A stretch of DNA of 33,625 bases from CAZQEC01 sp964591565 (GCA_964591565.1 CAZQEC010000008.1:1-33625), one strand, 5' to 3'. Numbered from the stretch's first letter, positions 15,896 to 24,261 are shown. Numbers and translations: made by a program. The notes: a model not told the origin generated them from the letters alone.

Positions 15896-17692
15896 CTACT
15901 CCTCAATTTTCACGGAGATGCGCGACTGCAACATTGGTGTTAGTGGCCACCAATTTGGCGACACGTCAACTTCGACACTCGCCGCCGAAAATTTATCTTG
16001 TAAATTAGTTGAAACGGTTGATTCAAGCTTGCGCGACGTTTGTTTGCGCACTAAATCAACGTCAATCACGGCGATAATTTGCCCCTCAATCTCTTTAGCT
16101 AACTCATACTTGCCTTCATTTTTTGCCGTGACTAGCCATTCAATGGTTGAAATATCGGGCAAAATAACTGCTTTAGAATCTGCCAAGCCGTCTTGAAATA
16201 TACTCTTTAATGCATTTTCTATATCACTATTGCGAACACCATAACCAACGGTTGACGCTTTAGCTACAACCGATACAGTTTCAACCTCATCACCCACCGC
16301 ATGACTTGAATCGTTGGCCTCAGTCGCCGAACTAATGGTTTTATCTAACAACATTTCACCCTCAGGCAGAGCGTTTTTCAAATTGGTTTTAGCCGTCTCT
16401 TCAGCCGCTTTTTTGGCTGCGTCTTGCGCTTGGTTCACATCCTGCTCGGCCACTACCACGAGCTCTTTGGTCGTACCGCCAGACATATTAGCACTAGAAG
16501 CACCAGTAATTTTGCTCGATTTTCCACCGCTTAAGCCTTGAATGGTAAATTTGGACGGTCCAATGTTGTATTGATCGCCAGGTTGATCCGCCACTACTGC
16601 TACATCGGTTTTGCCAGCACTAATCGTGGCCACTCCTCCGACTAATGCCACGCTTGCGCCCAAAATTACAACATCGCTCACCGTACGAAACGTTAGCGAT
16701 TTATCGGCCGAAATAAGTTCCGTATTTTTAGGTAACTTTTCGGTGTCAGTGCCCCAACTATTCGAGACTGTCACGGTGCCTTTGGCTTTATCACCCACCG
16801 CTTTTTTGCCACTGGCCTTCGCCTCGCCGGTGCCCTCGGCTTCAGCTTGATGCTTAATGCCCACTAGAACAGTGGATTCACTTGCAGTCGCACTTGCATC
16901 AATTAATAAAGTGATCGATTTTTTCGTACTTTCAGTCGGCACATGCAAAATAACTTCTGCGGTTGGGAAATAAACCGCTAGGGCCACCGCTCCAATTAAC
17001 GCCAACGCAATCAAAACGAATATGGCTTTACTAACCCAATTTGGCATATTTAATGGTCGGCGGGGTGCGCGCAGGGTATGGGAGTGATGGTGCTCCGATT
17101 CTTCTTGATAATCAAATTTCTGTCCAACTACGACTGAATCGTCTTCGTCTGATGGCAGAGGCGAGTGGTCTAAAATGGCTTTAGCTATTGGTAAATTAGG
17201 CTCAATTTCTGGTGCAATTTTTTCAATCTGATTATCTTCCTCTTCGGGTTCATTAATTTCCACGTCTTGATGTAGTGCTTCTGACGTGTTTTCGCCGCTA
17301 TCAATATGCGTTTTGCGCTCATAACTATGAACCGCTACGCCTTCAATTATGTTAGATGTGGATTCTACGATTGGTTTGTCGTCATGAGGTGGCGAAATTT
17401 GAGGCGGCTTGTGAGCTGGTACATTATCTCGATTCGGCACATCTTCAACGGTGGCGTAAACCGCAAGCCCAACTTGGCTGGCCAAATGTCTCGAAACTGG
17501 GTCGCTTGTCACAACGCCGAGCGTTTTGCCAAGTTCAATCGCCTTTTTTTTAATTAAGCGCACATTAATGACGCTTTGCATCAGGGTGGCATTTTTTGGC
17601 ACCACCAACACCGCACTGGCGCCTTCAGCGTTTTTTAGTTTTTCGATAACGCTCGTTATTTCATCGTCTGGAGCTAAATAAATCTTAGCCAT
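15896..17692 (-). CDS. Membrane-anchored protein with baseplate-J-like external domain
   Basis: 598 residues in three parts. Residues 1-90 form a small cytoplasmic alpha/beta domain (LVVPKNATLMQSVINVRLIK). Residues about 90-215 are an acidic, low-complexity linker. One membrane helix at about 218-241 (AIFVLIALALIGAVALAVYF) precedes a long extracytoplasmic region. In that region KGTVTVSN, LTFRTVSDVVILGA and VVADQPGDQYNIGPSKFT resemble the Baseplate_J/gp47 fold, and the C-terminus has further beta-rich repeats. Related proteins are often annotated baseplate J/gp47 family in patescibacterial genomes; no phage tail genes are nearby, so a cell-surface role is more likely. The start has AAAGGT, one base after the stop of the actin-like gene, so the two are translationally linked. 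Confidence 0.7.
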   Translation of the reverse strand: MAKIYLAPDDEITSVIEKLKNAEGASAVLVVPKNATLMQSVINVRLIKKKAIELGKTLGVVTSDPVSRHLASQVGLAVYATVEDVPNRDNVPAHKPPQISPPHDDKPIVESTSNIIEGVAVHSYERKTHIDSGENTSEALHQDVEINEPEEEDNQIEKIAPEIEPNLPIAKAILDHSPLPSDEDDSVVVGQKFDYQEESEHHHSHTLRAPRRPLNMPNWVSKAIFVLIALALIGAVALAVYFPTAEVILHVPTESTKKSITLLIDASATASESTVLVGIKHQAEAEGTGEAKASGKKAVGDKAKGTVTVSNSWGTDTEKLPKNTELISADKSLTFRTVSDVVILGASVALVGGVATISAGKTDVAVVADQPGDQYNIGPSKFTIQGLSGGKSSKITGASSANMSGGTTKELVVVAEQDVNQAQDAAKKAAEETAKTNLKNALPEGEMLLDKTISSATEANDSSHAVGDEVETVSVVAKASTVGYGVRNSDIENALKSIFQDGLADSKAVILPDISTIEWLVTAKNEGKYELAKEIEGQIIAVIDVDLVRKQTSRKLESTVSTNLQDKFSAASVEVDVSPNWWPLTPMLQSRISVKIEE

Positions 17693-17693
17693 A

Positions 17694-18962
17694 TTATACC
17701 TTTAATCCACTTGTCACTGAACCCAATATACCATCTACCACACTTTCTGACCCAGCAAAATCTAATATTAAATTGGCTAACGCCATTGGCGTCACGTCTT
17801 GCGGGCTATTTAATAAACCGGTTTCATCAATAATTGATACTACGTCTGCGGGTTTAATAAATTCAATCTTGGGCGAGCGTGAAAACGGCAAATCTCCGCT
17901 CCATTTGGCGTTCTCTAAAGTATGATGAATATCGGGCAATAAACTGCCCCCGCCACACAATAATATGCGACTCGGTAACAACTCGGCACCCTCGTCTTTC
18001 GATTTGCGTCCAAACTCCTCTAGTGCCAACTCAACTCCCGACAACCACACCTCACAATCGTCTTGCAATGCTTTTTTAATCACATCTCGCTTATCGGCTT
18101 CCAATTCGCCCGCCGCATATTTTAGTTTCATTTCTTCCGCTTCGGGGAACGGCAAGCCAAACAAACTGGCGACGCGTTTGGTAAAGGTGCGTCCGCCAAA
18201 GGCAAACATTTTGGTGCCCTCAACCCCACCGTTTCGTACCACCGCCACGTCGGTGGTGCCTCCGCCTATGTCAATGAAGATGGCTGAAAAATCGACCGAC
18301 TCCTCCATACCCAAACAGCGCGATACGGCGTACGGTTCCGCGGCGATGGATAATAGATCCAAGCCTAATTCTTCGGTGACTGTTTGCAAGGCGCCAATGT
18401 GAATAATCGGGGCAAATGAGTTAAACACTCCGACGCTCACATCTTTGCCAAAAAACCCGATCGGATTAGTCACCCGATAACCATCAATGCGCACTTCTAC
18501 AATAGCCGAATTAACCAAGCGCACATCGGGACTTTTGCGCCCAGTTTCCCATTCCAGTGCCGAGCGCGCCTTTTCCAACGCCCTTGCTTGTACTTCTTCA
18601 ATAATTTTTTGCAACTCAGGCATGGTGATTTTTTGCTGACTAATCGCACGCTCAAAGCGTACGTGACTGGTCATACCTTTGACGTATTCGCCCGCAATGC
18701 CCACAATGACCTGCTTTGGCAAAACGTGAGCTTGAGCAATAGCCGCCTTGAGCGAGCGTTCGCAGTTGGCAATGGCCCCGGCAATGTCAGTGACGGTGCC
18801 GCCTTGCATGTCGGATAATTTTTGCCGCTCTTTGCCTACGCCCACTACGTAACCTTTATCGCCCTCAATGCGAATAATGAGCGACTTCACAAACTCTGTG
18901 CCAATATCGAGCGAAATGGCGTAGTGACTTTTTTTCTTCTTGGCTTTATTAATTAAAAACAT
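17694..18962 (-). CDS. FtsA/PilM-like actin-family ATPase
   Basis: 422 residues from the ATG at 18962, which has AGGGG a few bases upstream; a GTG six codons earlier is less likely. Actin-fold signatures: phosphate-1 ISLDIGTEFVKSLIIRIEG near residue 15, an inserted SHS2-type subdomain typical of FtsA/PilM, phosphate-2 FIDIGGGTTDVAVVRNGG near residue 225, and the adenosine motif ILLCGGGSLLPDI near residue 330. FtsA anchors FtsZ to the membrane and PilM anchors type IV pili; this protein lacks an evident amphipathic C-terminal membrane helix of classical FtsA and has no ftsZ or pil neighbours. The next gene, one base away, encodes a membrane protein with an external baseplate-J-like domain, its probable partner. 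Confidence 0.8.
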   Translation of the reverse strand: MFLINKAKKKKSHYAISLDIGTEFVKSLIIRIEGDKGYVVGVGKERQKLSDMQGGTVTDIAGAIANCERSLKAAIAQAHVLPKQVIVGIAGEYVKGMTSHVRFERAISQQKITMPELQKIIEEVQARALEKARSALEWETGRKSPDVRLVNSAIVEVRIDGYRVTNPIGFFGKDVSVGVFNSFAPIIHIGALQTVTEELGLDLLSIAAEPYAVSRCLGMEESVDFSAIFIDIGGGTTDVAVVRNGGVEGTKMFAFGGRTFTKRVASLFGLPFPEAEEMKLKYAAGELEADKRDVIKKALQDDCEVWLSGVELALEEFGRKSKDEGAELLPSRILLCGGGSLLPDIHHTLENAKWSGDLPFSRSPKIEFIKPADVVSIIDETGLLNSPQDVTPMALANLILDFAGSESVVDGILGSVTSGLKV

Positions 18963-19008
18963 TCTTCCCCTGCCTAACACTTATCATATCGTAATTCAAA
19001 CGCCCTCG

Positions 19009-20808
19009 CTAGATCACAGTAGCTTTAATCCGCCTCACTCCCGCCGACACGGCTTCTTCTTTGGTTATTTTGAATATGCCGATCTCGCCCGTGTGGATAA
19101 CATGCGGCCCGCCGCAAAATTCGCGTGAAAAGTAATGCCCGGCCTCGTCGGGGCCAACTGAATAAACGCTCACTAAATCACCGTATTTTTCGCCAAAAAT
19201 GGCACGTGCGCCTAGTTTATCGGCTTCAGCTTTGGATAAAACCGCGCGCTCGACCGACAAATTTTGTTTAATGACATCATTGACCATTGTTTCGACCAGT
19301 TGGATCTCTTTATCGGTCATTTTAGATGAATGCGCAAAGTCCAAGCGTAATCGCTCGGCTGTAATGTTCGAACCGCGCTGTTCCACGTGCTCGCCCAAAA
19401 CGCGGCGCAGGGATTCGTGCAACAGATGTGTTGCAGTGTGTAGGCGCACCACGCTTTCCGAATGATCTGCCAACCCGCCCTTAAACTTACCTTCGGCACC
19501 TGCTTTCGAACCCTGCTGATGTTCCTTAAATAGACGATTAAACTCTTCAACTTCCAAAGAATCAAATCGCGCGCCGGTTTCATGCATAAATAGCTCTGGC
19601 TGTAACTCTAATGGAATACCATAAGATGTGAACAGATCGAACATCATTTTTCCGGTCACTCGACCGTGCACTAATTCTCTACCGTAGATAAAAACCTGAT
19701 GCAAACCCGCCGCTAAAGTCTGCTCAAACTTGCTCTCCTCTTGCGCAACAGTTTTGACAATGTCATCCGCTTTTTCTTGCAATTCAGGATAAGCAGAAGA
19801 ATAAACTTTAATCACAGTCGGAACAATTTTGTCAGATAATTTCTCCGATCCCTGCAAACCGTGTTGCCATTTAATGATAGCCCGTCTTAGCAAGCGTCGC
19901 ATCACATACCCCTGATCTTTATTCGATGGAGTCACCCCGTCCATGGCCAAAAACACCACGGCGCGCAGATGATCGGCAATGACCCGCTCATTTTGGACGC
20001 TTTGATTTTTACCGTTCGCGCGGATTTGTTCCATAATCGGCGCAAACAGATCGGTGTCATACACATTATCCTTACCCTGCAAAATCATCATCACCCGCGC
20101 CAAACCCATGCCCATGTCGACACTTTGCTGTTTTAGCGAGATATACGAGCCATCTTGAGCGCGTTCAAATTGAATAAAAACATTGTTGCAAAGCTCCACC
20201 CAACTAGCGTTTTTTGGATCAAACTGGGCTGGCGGCTCCCCTTGACCGACCCAATAAAACGTTTCAGTGTCGGGACCAGACGGCCCACCGGTACCGCCGC
20301 CGGCTGGCCACCAGTTCTCTTCCTTATCTAGATAAGAGATGCGATCTTTACCCGGAAATTTTGGCTGTTTCAACCAAATTGTTTCTGATTCGCTGTCTTT
20401 GGGTGCATCTGCATCGCCAGCGAAAACAGATACAGCCATTTTTTGTGCATCAAGCCCCAACCACTCATTGCCAGTCAAAAATTGCCATGTTTGCTCGATC
20501 GCCTTATCTTTAAAGTAATCGCCCAAAGACCAATAGCCCAACATTTCAAAAAATGTGTTATGGTTGGCGTCGCCCACCTCATCAATATCAACCGTGCGCA
20601 AACAACGCTGAACGTTGGCTAAACGTTTACCAGACGGATGCGCAGTCCCGAGCAAGTTTGGCACTAGCGGTTGCATGCCTGCGGTCGTAAACAAGACGCT
20701 CGGGTCATTCTCGGGCACCAGCGAAGCACTGGGCAACCAAGCGTGCCCGTGCGATTCAACAAACTGCCGGTATAACTGACGAAATTGATCAGATGATAAT
20801 GCTTTCAT
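19009..20808 (-). CDS. alaS: Alanyl-tRNA synthetase, short form
   Basis: Charges tRNA-Ala and hydrolyses mischarged Ser-/Gly-tRNA-Ala. The start is the ATG at 20808, overlapping the slt stop as ATGA; the frame extends four codons upstream to a GTG but MKALSSDQFRQLY fits the family start. Class II core: LFTTAGMQPLVPNLLG near residue 43 and NHNTFFEMLGYWSLGDYF near 85. The editing domain keeps both metal motifs, HTATHLLH (near 456) and CGGPHV (near 564). The protein ends at 599 residues, right after editing, so the C-terminal C-Ala/oligomerisation domain (about 270 residues in E. coli) is absent. The frame is clean, so this is a genuine short form rather than a frameshift. Confidence 0.96.
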   Translation of the reverse strand: MKALSSDQFRQLYRQFVESHGHAWLPSASLVPENDPSVLFTTAGMQPLVPNLLGTAHPSGKRLANVQRCLRTVDIDEVGDANHNTFFEMLGYWSLGDYFKDKAIEQTWQFLTGNEWLGLDAQKMAVSVFAGDADAPKDSESETIWLKQPKFPGKDRISYLDKEENWWPAGGGTGGPSGPDTETFYWVGQGEPPAQFDPKNASWVELCNNVFIQFERAQDGSYISLKQQSVDMGMGLARVMMILQGKDNVYDTDLFAPIMEQIRANGKNQSVQNERVIADHLRAVVFLAMDGVTPSNKDQGYVMRRLLRRAIIKWQHGLQGSEKLSDKIVPTVIKVYSSAYPELQEKADDIVKTVAQEESKFEQTLAAGLHQVFIYGRELVHGRVTGKMMFDLFTSYGIPLELQPELFMHETGARFDSLEVEEFNRLFKEHQQGSKAGAEGKFKGGLADHSESVVRLHTATHLLHESLRRVLGEHVEQRGSNITAERLRLDFAHSSKMTDKEIQLVETMVNDVIKQNLSVERAVLSKAEADKLGARAIFGEKYGDLVSVYSVGPDEAGHYFSREFCGGPHVIHTGEIGIFKITKEEAVSAGVRRIKATVI

Positions 20809-21344
20809 CGCTTTTCCCACTTTTCTCCATACAGTTGATCATATTTTTTTTGCGATTCGTTGACTCTTTTAACAAACTTTTCCGTTTCAATAAATGGCAC
20901 AACGCCCGGATTTTCTTTTTCCCAAGCCAGCACTTTAGCGATGCCAGCGTTGTATGCCTCGAGCGCCAATGTATCGCTTTTGAGCTCGTTAGTTAAATAT
21001 CTTAAGTACCAAGCACCGTAGTCAATATTGATAGCCGGATCATCCAACTTATTATTATCATATTTTACGCCACGCTGACCAGCAATCCACTGTGCGGTTG
21101 AGGGCAAAATCTGCATTAGCCCAACTGCGCCGACCGAAGATTTTGAATCTTTATTAAACCGACTTTCCTCACGAATAACGCTCAAAATTAAATTGCGCGG
21201 CAATTTATGATCGGCTTCAGCTTTCAAAACCTCTGTTTCAAAGTTGATCGGATAAATAAAGCGGTCGAACCAAAACTGGCTCGAGCATAGCAAAACCAGC
21301 ACCACCGCGCCAGTAATAATGAGCTTACCCAAAAACCGCGACAT
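20805..21344 (-). CDS. Lytic transglycosylase, SLT/Slt70 fold
   Basis: 179 residues: an N-terminal membrane helix (about 7-24, IITGAVVLVLLCSSQFWF) and one lysozyme-like SLT domain. The catalytic Glu is in SVIREESRFNKDS (about residue 58), followed by GAVGLMQILPSTAQW, then INIDYGAWYLRYL and ALEAYNAG, the canonical block order of family 23 transglycosylases. It probably trims peptidoglycan at the outer face of the membrane. A Shine-Dalgarno AGGAG lies about ten bases upstream, somewhat far. First gene of an operon running through alaS to mltG; a possible -10 (TACAAT, about 21382-21387) precedes it. Confidence 0.93.
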   Translation of the reverse strand: MSRFLGKLIITGAVVLVLLCSSQFWFDRFIYPINFETEVLKAEADHKLPRNLILSVIREESRFNKDSKSSVGAVGLMQILPSTAQWIAGQRGVKYDNNKLDDPAINIDYGAWYLRYLTNELKSDTLALEAYNAGIAKVLAWEKENPGVVPFIETEKFVKRVNESQKKYDQLYGEKWEKR

Positions 21345-21410
21345 CTATTTTGTACTCCTAAATGTTTACCTTCATAGGTGCATTGTACACCAATTTACTC
21401 GAAAAATTGA

Positions 21411-21439
21411 TTGCATAATACCACTTTTCGTGGTAATAT
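21411..21439 (+). promoter_or_regulatory. HD-gene promoter with internal palindrome
   Basis: -35 TTGCAT (21411-21416) and extended -10 TGG-TAATAT (-10 at 21434-21439) with 17-bp spacing. The spacer and -10 contain the inverted repeat TACCAC-TTTTC-GTGGTA (21419-21435). On the minus strand the same palindrome gives TGG-TATTAT, a potential divergent -10 facing slt. Confidence 0.65.
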
Positions 21440-21493
21440 AAGTCAGTACCTTGTGTCAGTGTATTTCTGCTCTTCCCACAAAGGAGATAGTTC

Positions 21494-22150
21494 GTGAACA
21501 ATAAGTTACTATCGACAGTTTCTGGCTACTGGCTACGTTTCGACCTATTTTTGCCAATTAATGCGTTGGCATCACTTGGCAATTTGATCCAGCAGGCATA
21601 CTGTGACGAGCATCGGTATTATCACAACGATACCCATATTAGCGAAGGACTGATGGAGTACACTCGCATTCACAGAATTATGCGCTTATCGCCTACAAAC
21701 CGCCTGTTATTATTCCTGATGTGGCTATTTCACGACGCGGTCAATGACCCTGAAGCTAATGACAACGAGAGTCAAAGTGCGATAATGTTTGTCCAATTCG
21801 CCCGACACGAGCTTAAGCTGAGTAAAGCGTTGGTTAGAATGGGCATTCGGGGCATTTTGGCCACAGACCACAAAATCGCACCGAGCGATGAGCTGTCACA
21901 AATCTTGTGCGACATTGACCTCGTTCGCCTCGCCTGCCCGTGGGACGAGTTCGAACGCCATACTGCTAACCTGCGTCTCGAAAAAGCGCACCTCAACGAC
22001 GATCAGTTTCGGGTTTGGCAAATTACCACTTTGCGGATGTTCCTCGACCGCCAGTCGATTTATCTAACGGATGATTTCCGCACGCGGTATGAGGCGCCAG
22101 CCCGCACTAATCTTACTCGCGCGCTAGCAGAGCTCGAAGCATCCCCGTAG
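21494..22150 (+). CDS. HD-superfamily metal-dependent phosphohydrolase (COG4339-like)
   Basis: 218 residues. Putative metal ligands follow the family pattern: RYYHNDTHI (His44, His48), WLFHDAVND (His80-Asp81), ILATDHK (His126) and LCDIDLVRLA (Asp140/Asp142). This layout matches predicted metal-dependent HD phosphohydrolases of the COG4339 type, whose substrate is not known to me; a nucleotide or phosphoester is plausible. The start is GTG at 21494, supported by AAGGAG seven bases upstream. It has its own promoter and a terminator in which the stop codon is embedded, so it is a single-gene plus-strand unit divergent from the slt operon and convergent with the nucleotide cluster, with which it may share a functional theme. 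Confidence 0.85.
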   Translation: MNNKLLSTVSGYWLRFDLFLPINALASLGNLIQQAYCDEHRYYHNDTHISEGLMEYTRIHRIMRLSPTNRLLLFLMWLFHDAVNDPEANDNESQSAIMFVQFARHELKLSKALVRMGIRGILATDHKIAPSDELSQILCDIDLVRLACPWDEFERHTANLRLEKAHLNDDQFRVWQITTLRMFLDRQSIYLTDDFRTRYEAPARTNLTRALAELEASP

Positions 22151-22176
22151 ACAACTTAAGTCTACGGGTGGTTTTT
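22144..22176 (+). terminator. Terminator containing the HD-gene stop codon
   Basis: Perfect nine-base-pair stem CCCGTAGAC/GTCTACGGG (22144-22152 and 22160-22168) with a seven-base loop, then TGG and TTTTT. The TAG stop (22148-22150) lies in the 5' arm. Confidence 0.9.
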
Positions 22177-22238
22177 CATATCAAACTGGATAATTTGAAA
22201 ACCGTATTTTTCGACATCTTCAAATGACCGCCATCGCT

Positions 22239-22655
22239 TTAACCTTTTATCTTTGCGAAATCGCCATTGATAATAACCGGGTTTACCGCTTCAATTTCAG
22301 ATTTATAGAAAGGAATTTCAGGAATTGGATTGTACAAAAATATTTTCTGGTCTAACACATGGGCAAAACCAATTTCCATAAGAGTATTGCCACCGATGTA
22401 ATTTTTGACCCCGTGTTTATCCAAATTCATCACCAATACAGCATCTGCGCCTTGCATCAGACGCCAAAATTCTCTGATGGCGTCCATATTATTTTTTTGA
22501 TGTATCTTGATAGCTTCTTTTTCTTCATCTGATTTTCCGATAAATGGATCACTTAGGGTTGTCACGAAAGCATCATGCCCGCGCTTAATGAGCTCGTCAC
22601 GGACCTCAATCATTTTTTCGGTGTATTGCATACTACCTATAACGCCAATTTTCAT
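22239..22655 (-). CDS. Nucleoside 2-deoxyribosyltransferase-like protein
   Basis: 138 residues with a Rossmann-like fold beginning MKIGVIGSMQYTEKM. The central ADAVLVMNLDKHGVKNYIGG segment followed by NTLMEIGFAHVLDQKIFLY resembles the nucleoside 2-deoxyribosyltransferase-like family, where the Glu of MEIGFA would be the nucleophile. Such proteins cleave or transfer the base of deoxynucleosides or nucleotides. Last gene of the four-gene cluster, starting two bases after the NUDIX stop. Its exact substrate cannot be told; related folds (TIR-like, LOG-like) are alternatives. Confidence 0.7.
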   Translation of the reverse strand: MKIGVIGSMQYTEKMIEVRDELIKRGHDAFVTTLSDPFIGKSDEEKEAIKIHQKNNMDAIREFWRLMQGADAVLVMNLDKHGVKNYIGGNTLMEIGFAHVLDQKIFLYNPIPEIPFYKSEIEAVNPVIINGDFAKIKG

Positions 22656-22657
22656 CT

Positions 22658-23170
22658 TTAATTGTCCAATAATTTTGTTGCGATAGTGTGTACAATGCAG
22701 TCTAGCGAAAACTTTTTACCCGCAAAATAATCTTTGACCATTTGCTTAATGTCTGTGTCGCGGAGCTTATTGTTATCCATCGCATAAATTTCGTCTGGAG
22801 TAAACCATTTCGTTTCGCTAACATCGTCTTCAAGCTTACCTTCTTCAGTTTCTGAAATTTCTCCGATAAAAATAAGTTTGATTGCGTGTGGCGTTGCCTT
22901 TCGTATTTTTTCAAGGTCTTTGCGCACTAATGAATAGATACCTAAAAGATATTTAGGAGTGAAATCAAAGCCGGTCTCTTCCAACACTTCACGTTTAACT
23001 GCGAAAATTGGATTTTCACCTACATCAATCCAACCCGCAGGATGACTCCATTTTCCATGATCTGGATGATTGGGTTGGTTCTCGCACACCAACAGAATTT
23101 CCCCGTCCCGCACAATAATTCCTCCAACCACTCCGAATGTTTGTGTAAATACTCTTGTAACATATTTCAT
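22658..23170 (-). CDS. NUDIX hydrolase
   Basis: 170 residues. The NUDIX box is complete: G-x5-E-x7-REVLEETGF in the segment GWIDVGENPIFAVKREVLEE (about residues 47-66). Upstream, VVGGIIVRDGEILLV and WSHPAGW form the usual first strands. Substrates are nucleoside diphosphates linked to another group; close relatives act on modified nucleotides, but the specificity cannot be read here. AAGGA lies upstream of the ATG. It follows the DNPH1-like gene by 13 bases and precedes the deoxyribosyltransferase-like gene by 2, so it sits in an operon handling nucleotides. Confidence 0.92.
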   Translation of the reverse strand: MKYVTRVFTQTFGVVGGIIVRDGEILLVCENQPNHPDHGKWSHPAGWIDVGENPIFAVKREVLEETGFDFTPKYLLGIYSLVRKDLEKIRKATPHAIKLIFIGEISETEEGKLEDDVSETKWFTPDEIYAMDNNKLRDTDIKQMVKDYFAGKKFSLDCIVHTIATKLLDN

Positions 23171-23183
23171 TTGCTCATCCTTA

Positions 23184-23603
23184 TTAAAAAGGTGTTTGTG
23201 TAAAAAAAGTTTGGATAATTTTTTTCGCTTCAGTTAAGTCTTGATACTGCTCAACTTTAACATTTTTATTACCTTTAATCATCACCGACACGCTCTTGCC
23301 ATCTTGAGCGCGATATAAACAAAGCACCGGTTTTTTACCTTCCATTTTGCCGATTTCATATCCAACTCCTAAACTCGGTGTGGTAATTTCGGCAACTACT
23401 ACGTCTGATTCGTTCAACCATTTCATATCGCGTTCATAAATGAATTCGTCGGTTAGTCCAACCTCGCCTTTATCCGTCAGTCCTTGGTTACCAATGTGCT
23501 CGGTCAAAACTTGACCGTATTGATTCAGTATATTGATGATTTCTAGGTACAATTCTTTGTCCTCCCTCCCACCCCGAATTGACCCGGCAAAATATATTTT
23601 CAT
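23184..23603 (-). CDS. DNPH1/Rcl-like deoxynucleoside 5'-monophosphate N-glycosidase
   Basis: 139 residues with close pattern match to the Rcl/DNPH1 family: KIYFAGSIRGGR at the start, GQVLTEHIG near residue 30, WLNESDVVVAEITTPSLGVG near 62-82 and YEIGKMEGKKPVLCLY after it, where the Glu of GYEIG is the expected nucleophile. Family members hydrolyse the base from deoxynucleotide monophosphates, including the damaged hydroxymethyl-dUMP in human cells. Together with the adjacent NUDIX and deoxyribosyltransferase-like genes this suggests removal of non-canonical nucleotides. Second gene of the cluster. Confidence 0.88.
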   Translation of the reverse strand: MKIYFAGSIRGGREDKELYLEIINILNQYGQVLTEHIGNQGLTDKGEVGLTDEFIYERDMKWLNESDVVVAEITTPSLGVGYEIGKMEGKKPVLCLYRAQDGKSVSVMIKGNKNVKVEQYQDLTEAKKIIQTFFTQTPF

Positions 23604-23637
23604 TTTTTATTATTGTCTCGCAATATTTTCACATATA

Positions 23638-24261
23638 TCATTTTACAAACCTGCAAGTCATATACCGTTTCGGCATTCCCAAAATATGTTCCAATGAAAA
23701 AGTAAAGTTTGCCTTTTTTGCTAAATCTCTAATATCGTTTTCTGTGTAATGTCCAACATACCCGCGAACACTAATAACTTTTTCTGCGATATTCCAAAAG
23801 TTTTTTTGAAAATCCGAATGTGCAACAACATCGCCGATAATCAAAATTCCACCTGGTCGTAAAAGTTTTTTAATGTGTTGCAATACCTCAAGCTTGTTCG
23901 GGAAATGATGAAATGCCATCATAATCGTAATTGCGTCAAAATAATTTTCTGGAAAAGGCTGATTGACTCCGTCTGATTCTAATATCTTTGCTTTACCCAA
24001 AAGTTTTTGGCTGGCATGTTTTACCATACCGGGAGCTATATCAGTCCCCGTCAAACTTACACTTGGAGCAAGATTGGAAAAGTAGAATAAAAAATCGCCA
24101 GGTCCGCAGGCAATATCCAATAAATTCTTACGGTTCCGTGCCAAAATTTGCTCAGCGATACTTTTATGCATTTTTAAAAATCGCTTACCGGCGAACTTTC
24201 GATACAATGTTGCACCGAATCCGCTCGTCCAAAAACTTTTTGTCTTCTCCGTATTATCCAT
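23638..24261 (-). CDS. Class I SAM-dependent methyltransferase (UbiE-like)
   Basis: 207 residues. Motif I is LLDIACGPGDFLFYFS (about residues 47-62), followed by LTGTDIAPGMVKHA (motif II acidic residue) and DAITIMMAFHHFP, then LRPGGILIIGDVV, the usual order for UbiE/COQ5-like methyltransferases. The methyl acceptor is unknown; no quinone genes are nearby. It is the first gene of the nucleotide cluster, 34 bases before the DNPH1-like gene. No clear Shine-Dalgarno. It is AT-rich relative to the mre and alaS operons. Confidence 0.85.
   Translation of the reverse strand: MDNTEKTKSFWTSGFGATLYRKFAGKRFLKMHKSIAEQILARNRKNLLDIACGPGDFLFYFSNLAPSVSLTGTDIAPGMVKHASQKLLGKAKILESDGVNQPFPENYFDAITIMMAFHHFPNKLEVLQHIKKLLRPGGILIIGDVVAHSDFQKNFWNIAEKVISVRGYVGHYTENDIRDLAKKANFTFSLEHILGMPKRYMTCRFVK

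Noticed and set aside
15896..17692. Prophage or tailocin because of the baseplate-J-like domain
   Set aside because: No tail, sheath, capsid or lysis genes are nearby, and the protein has a membrane anchor and sits in a housekeeping operon.
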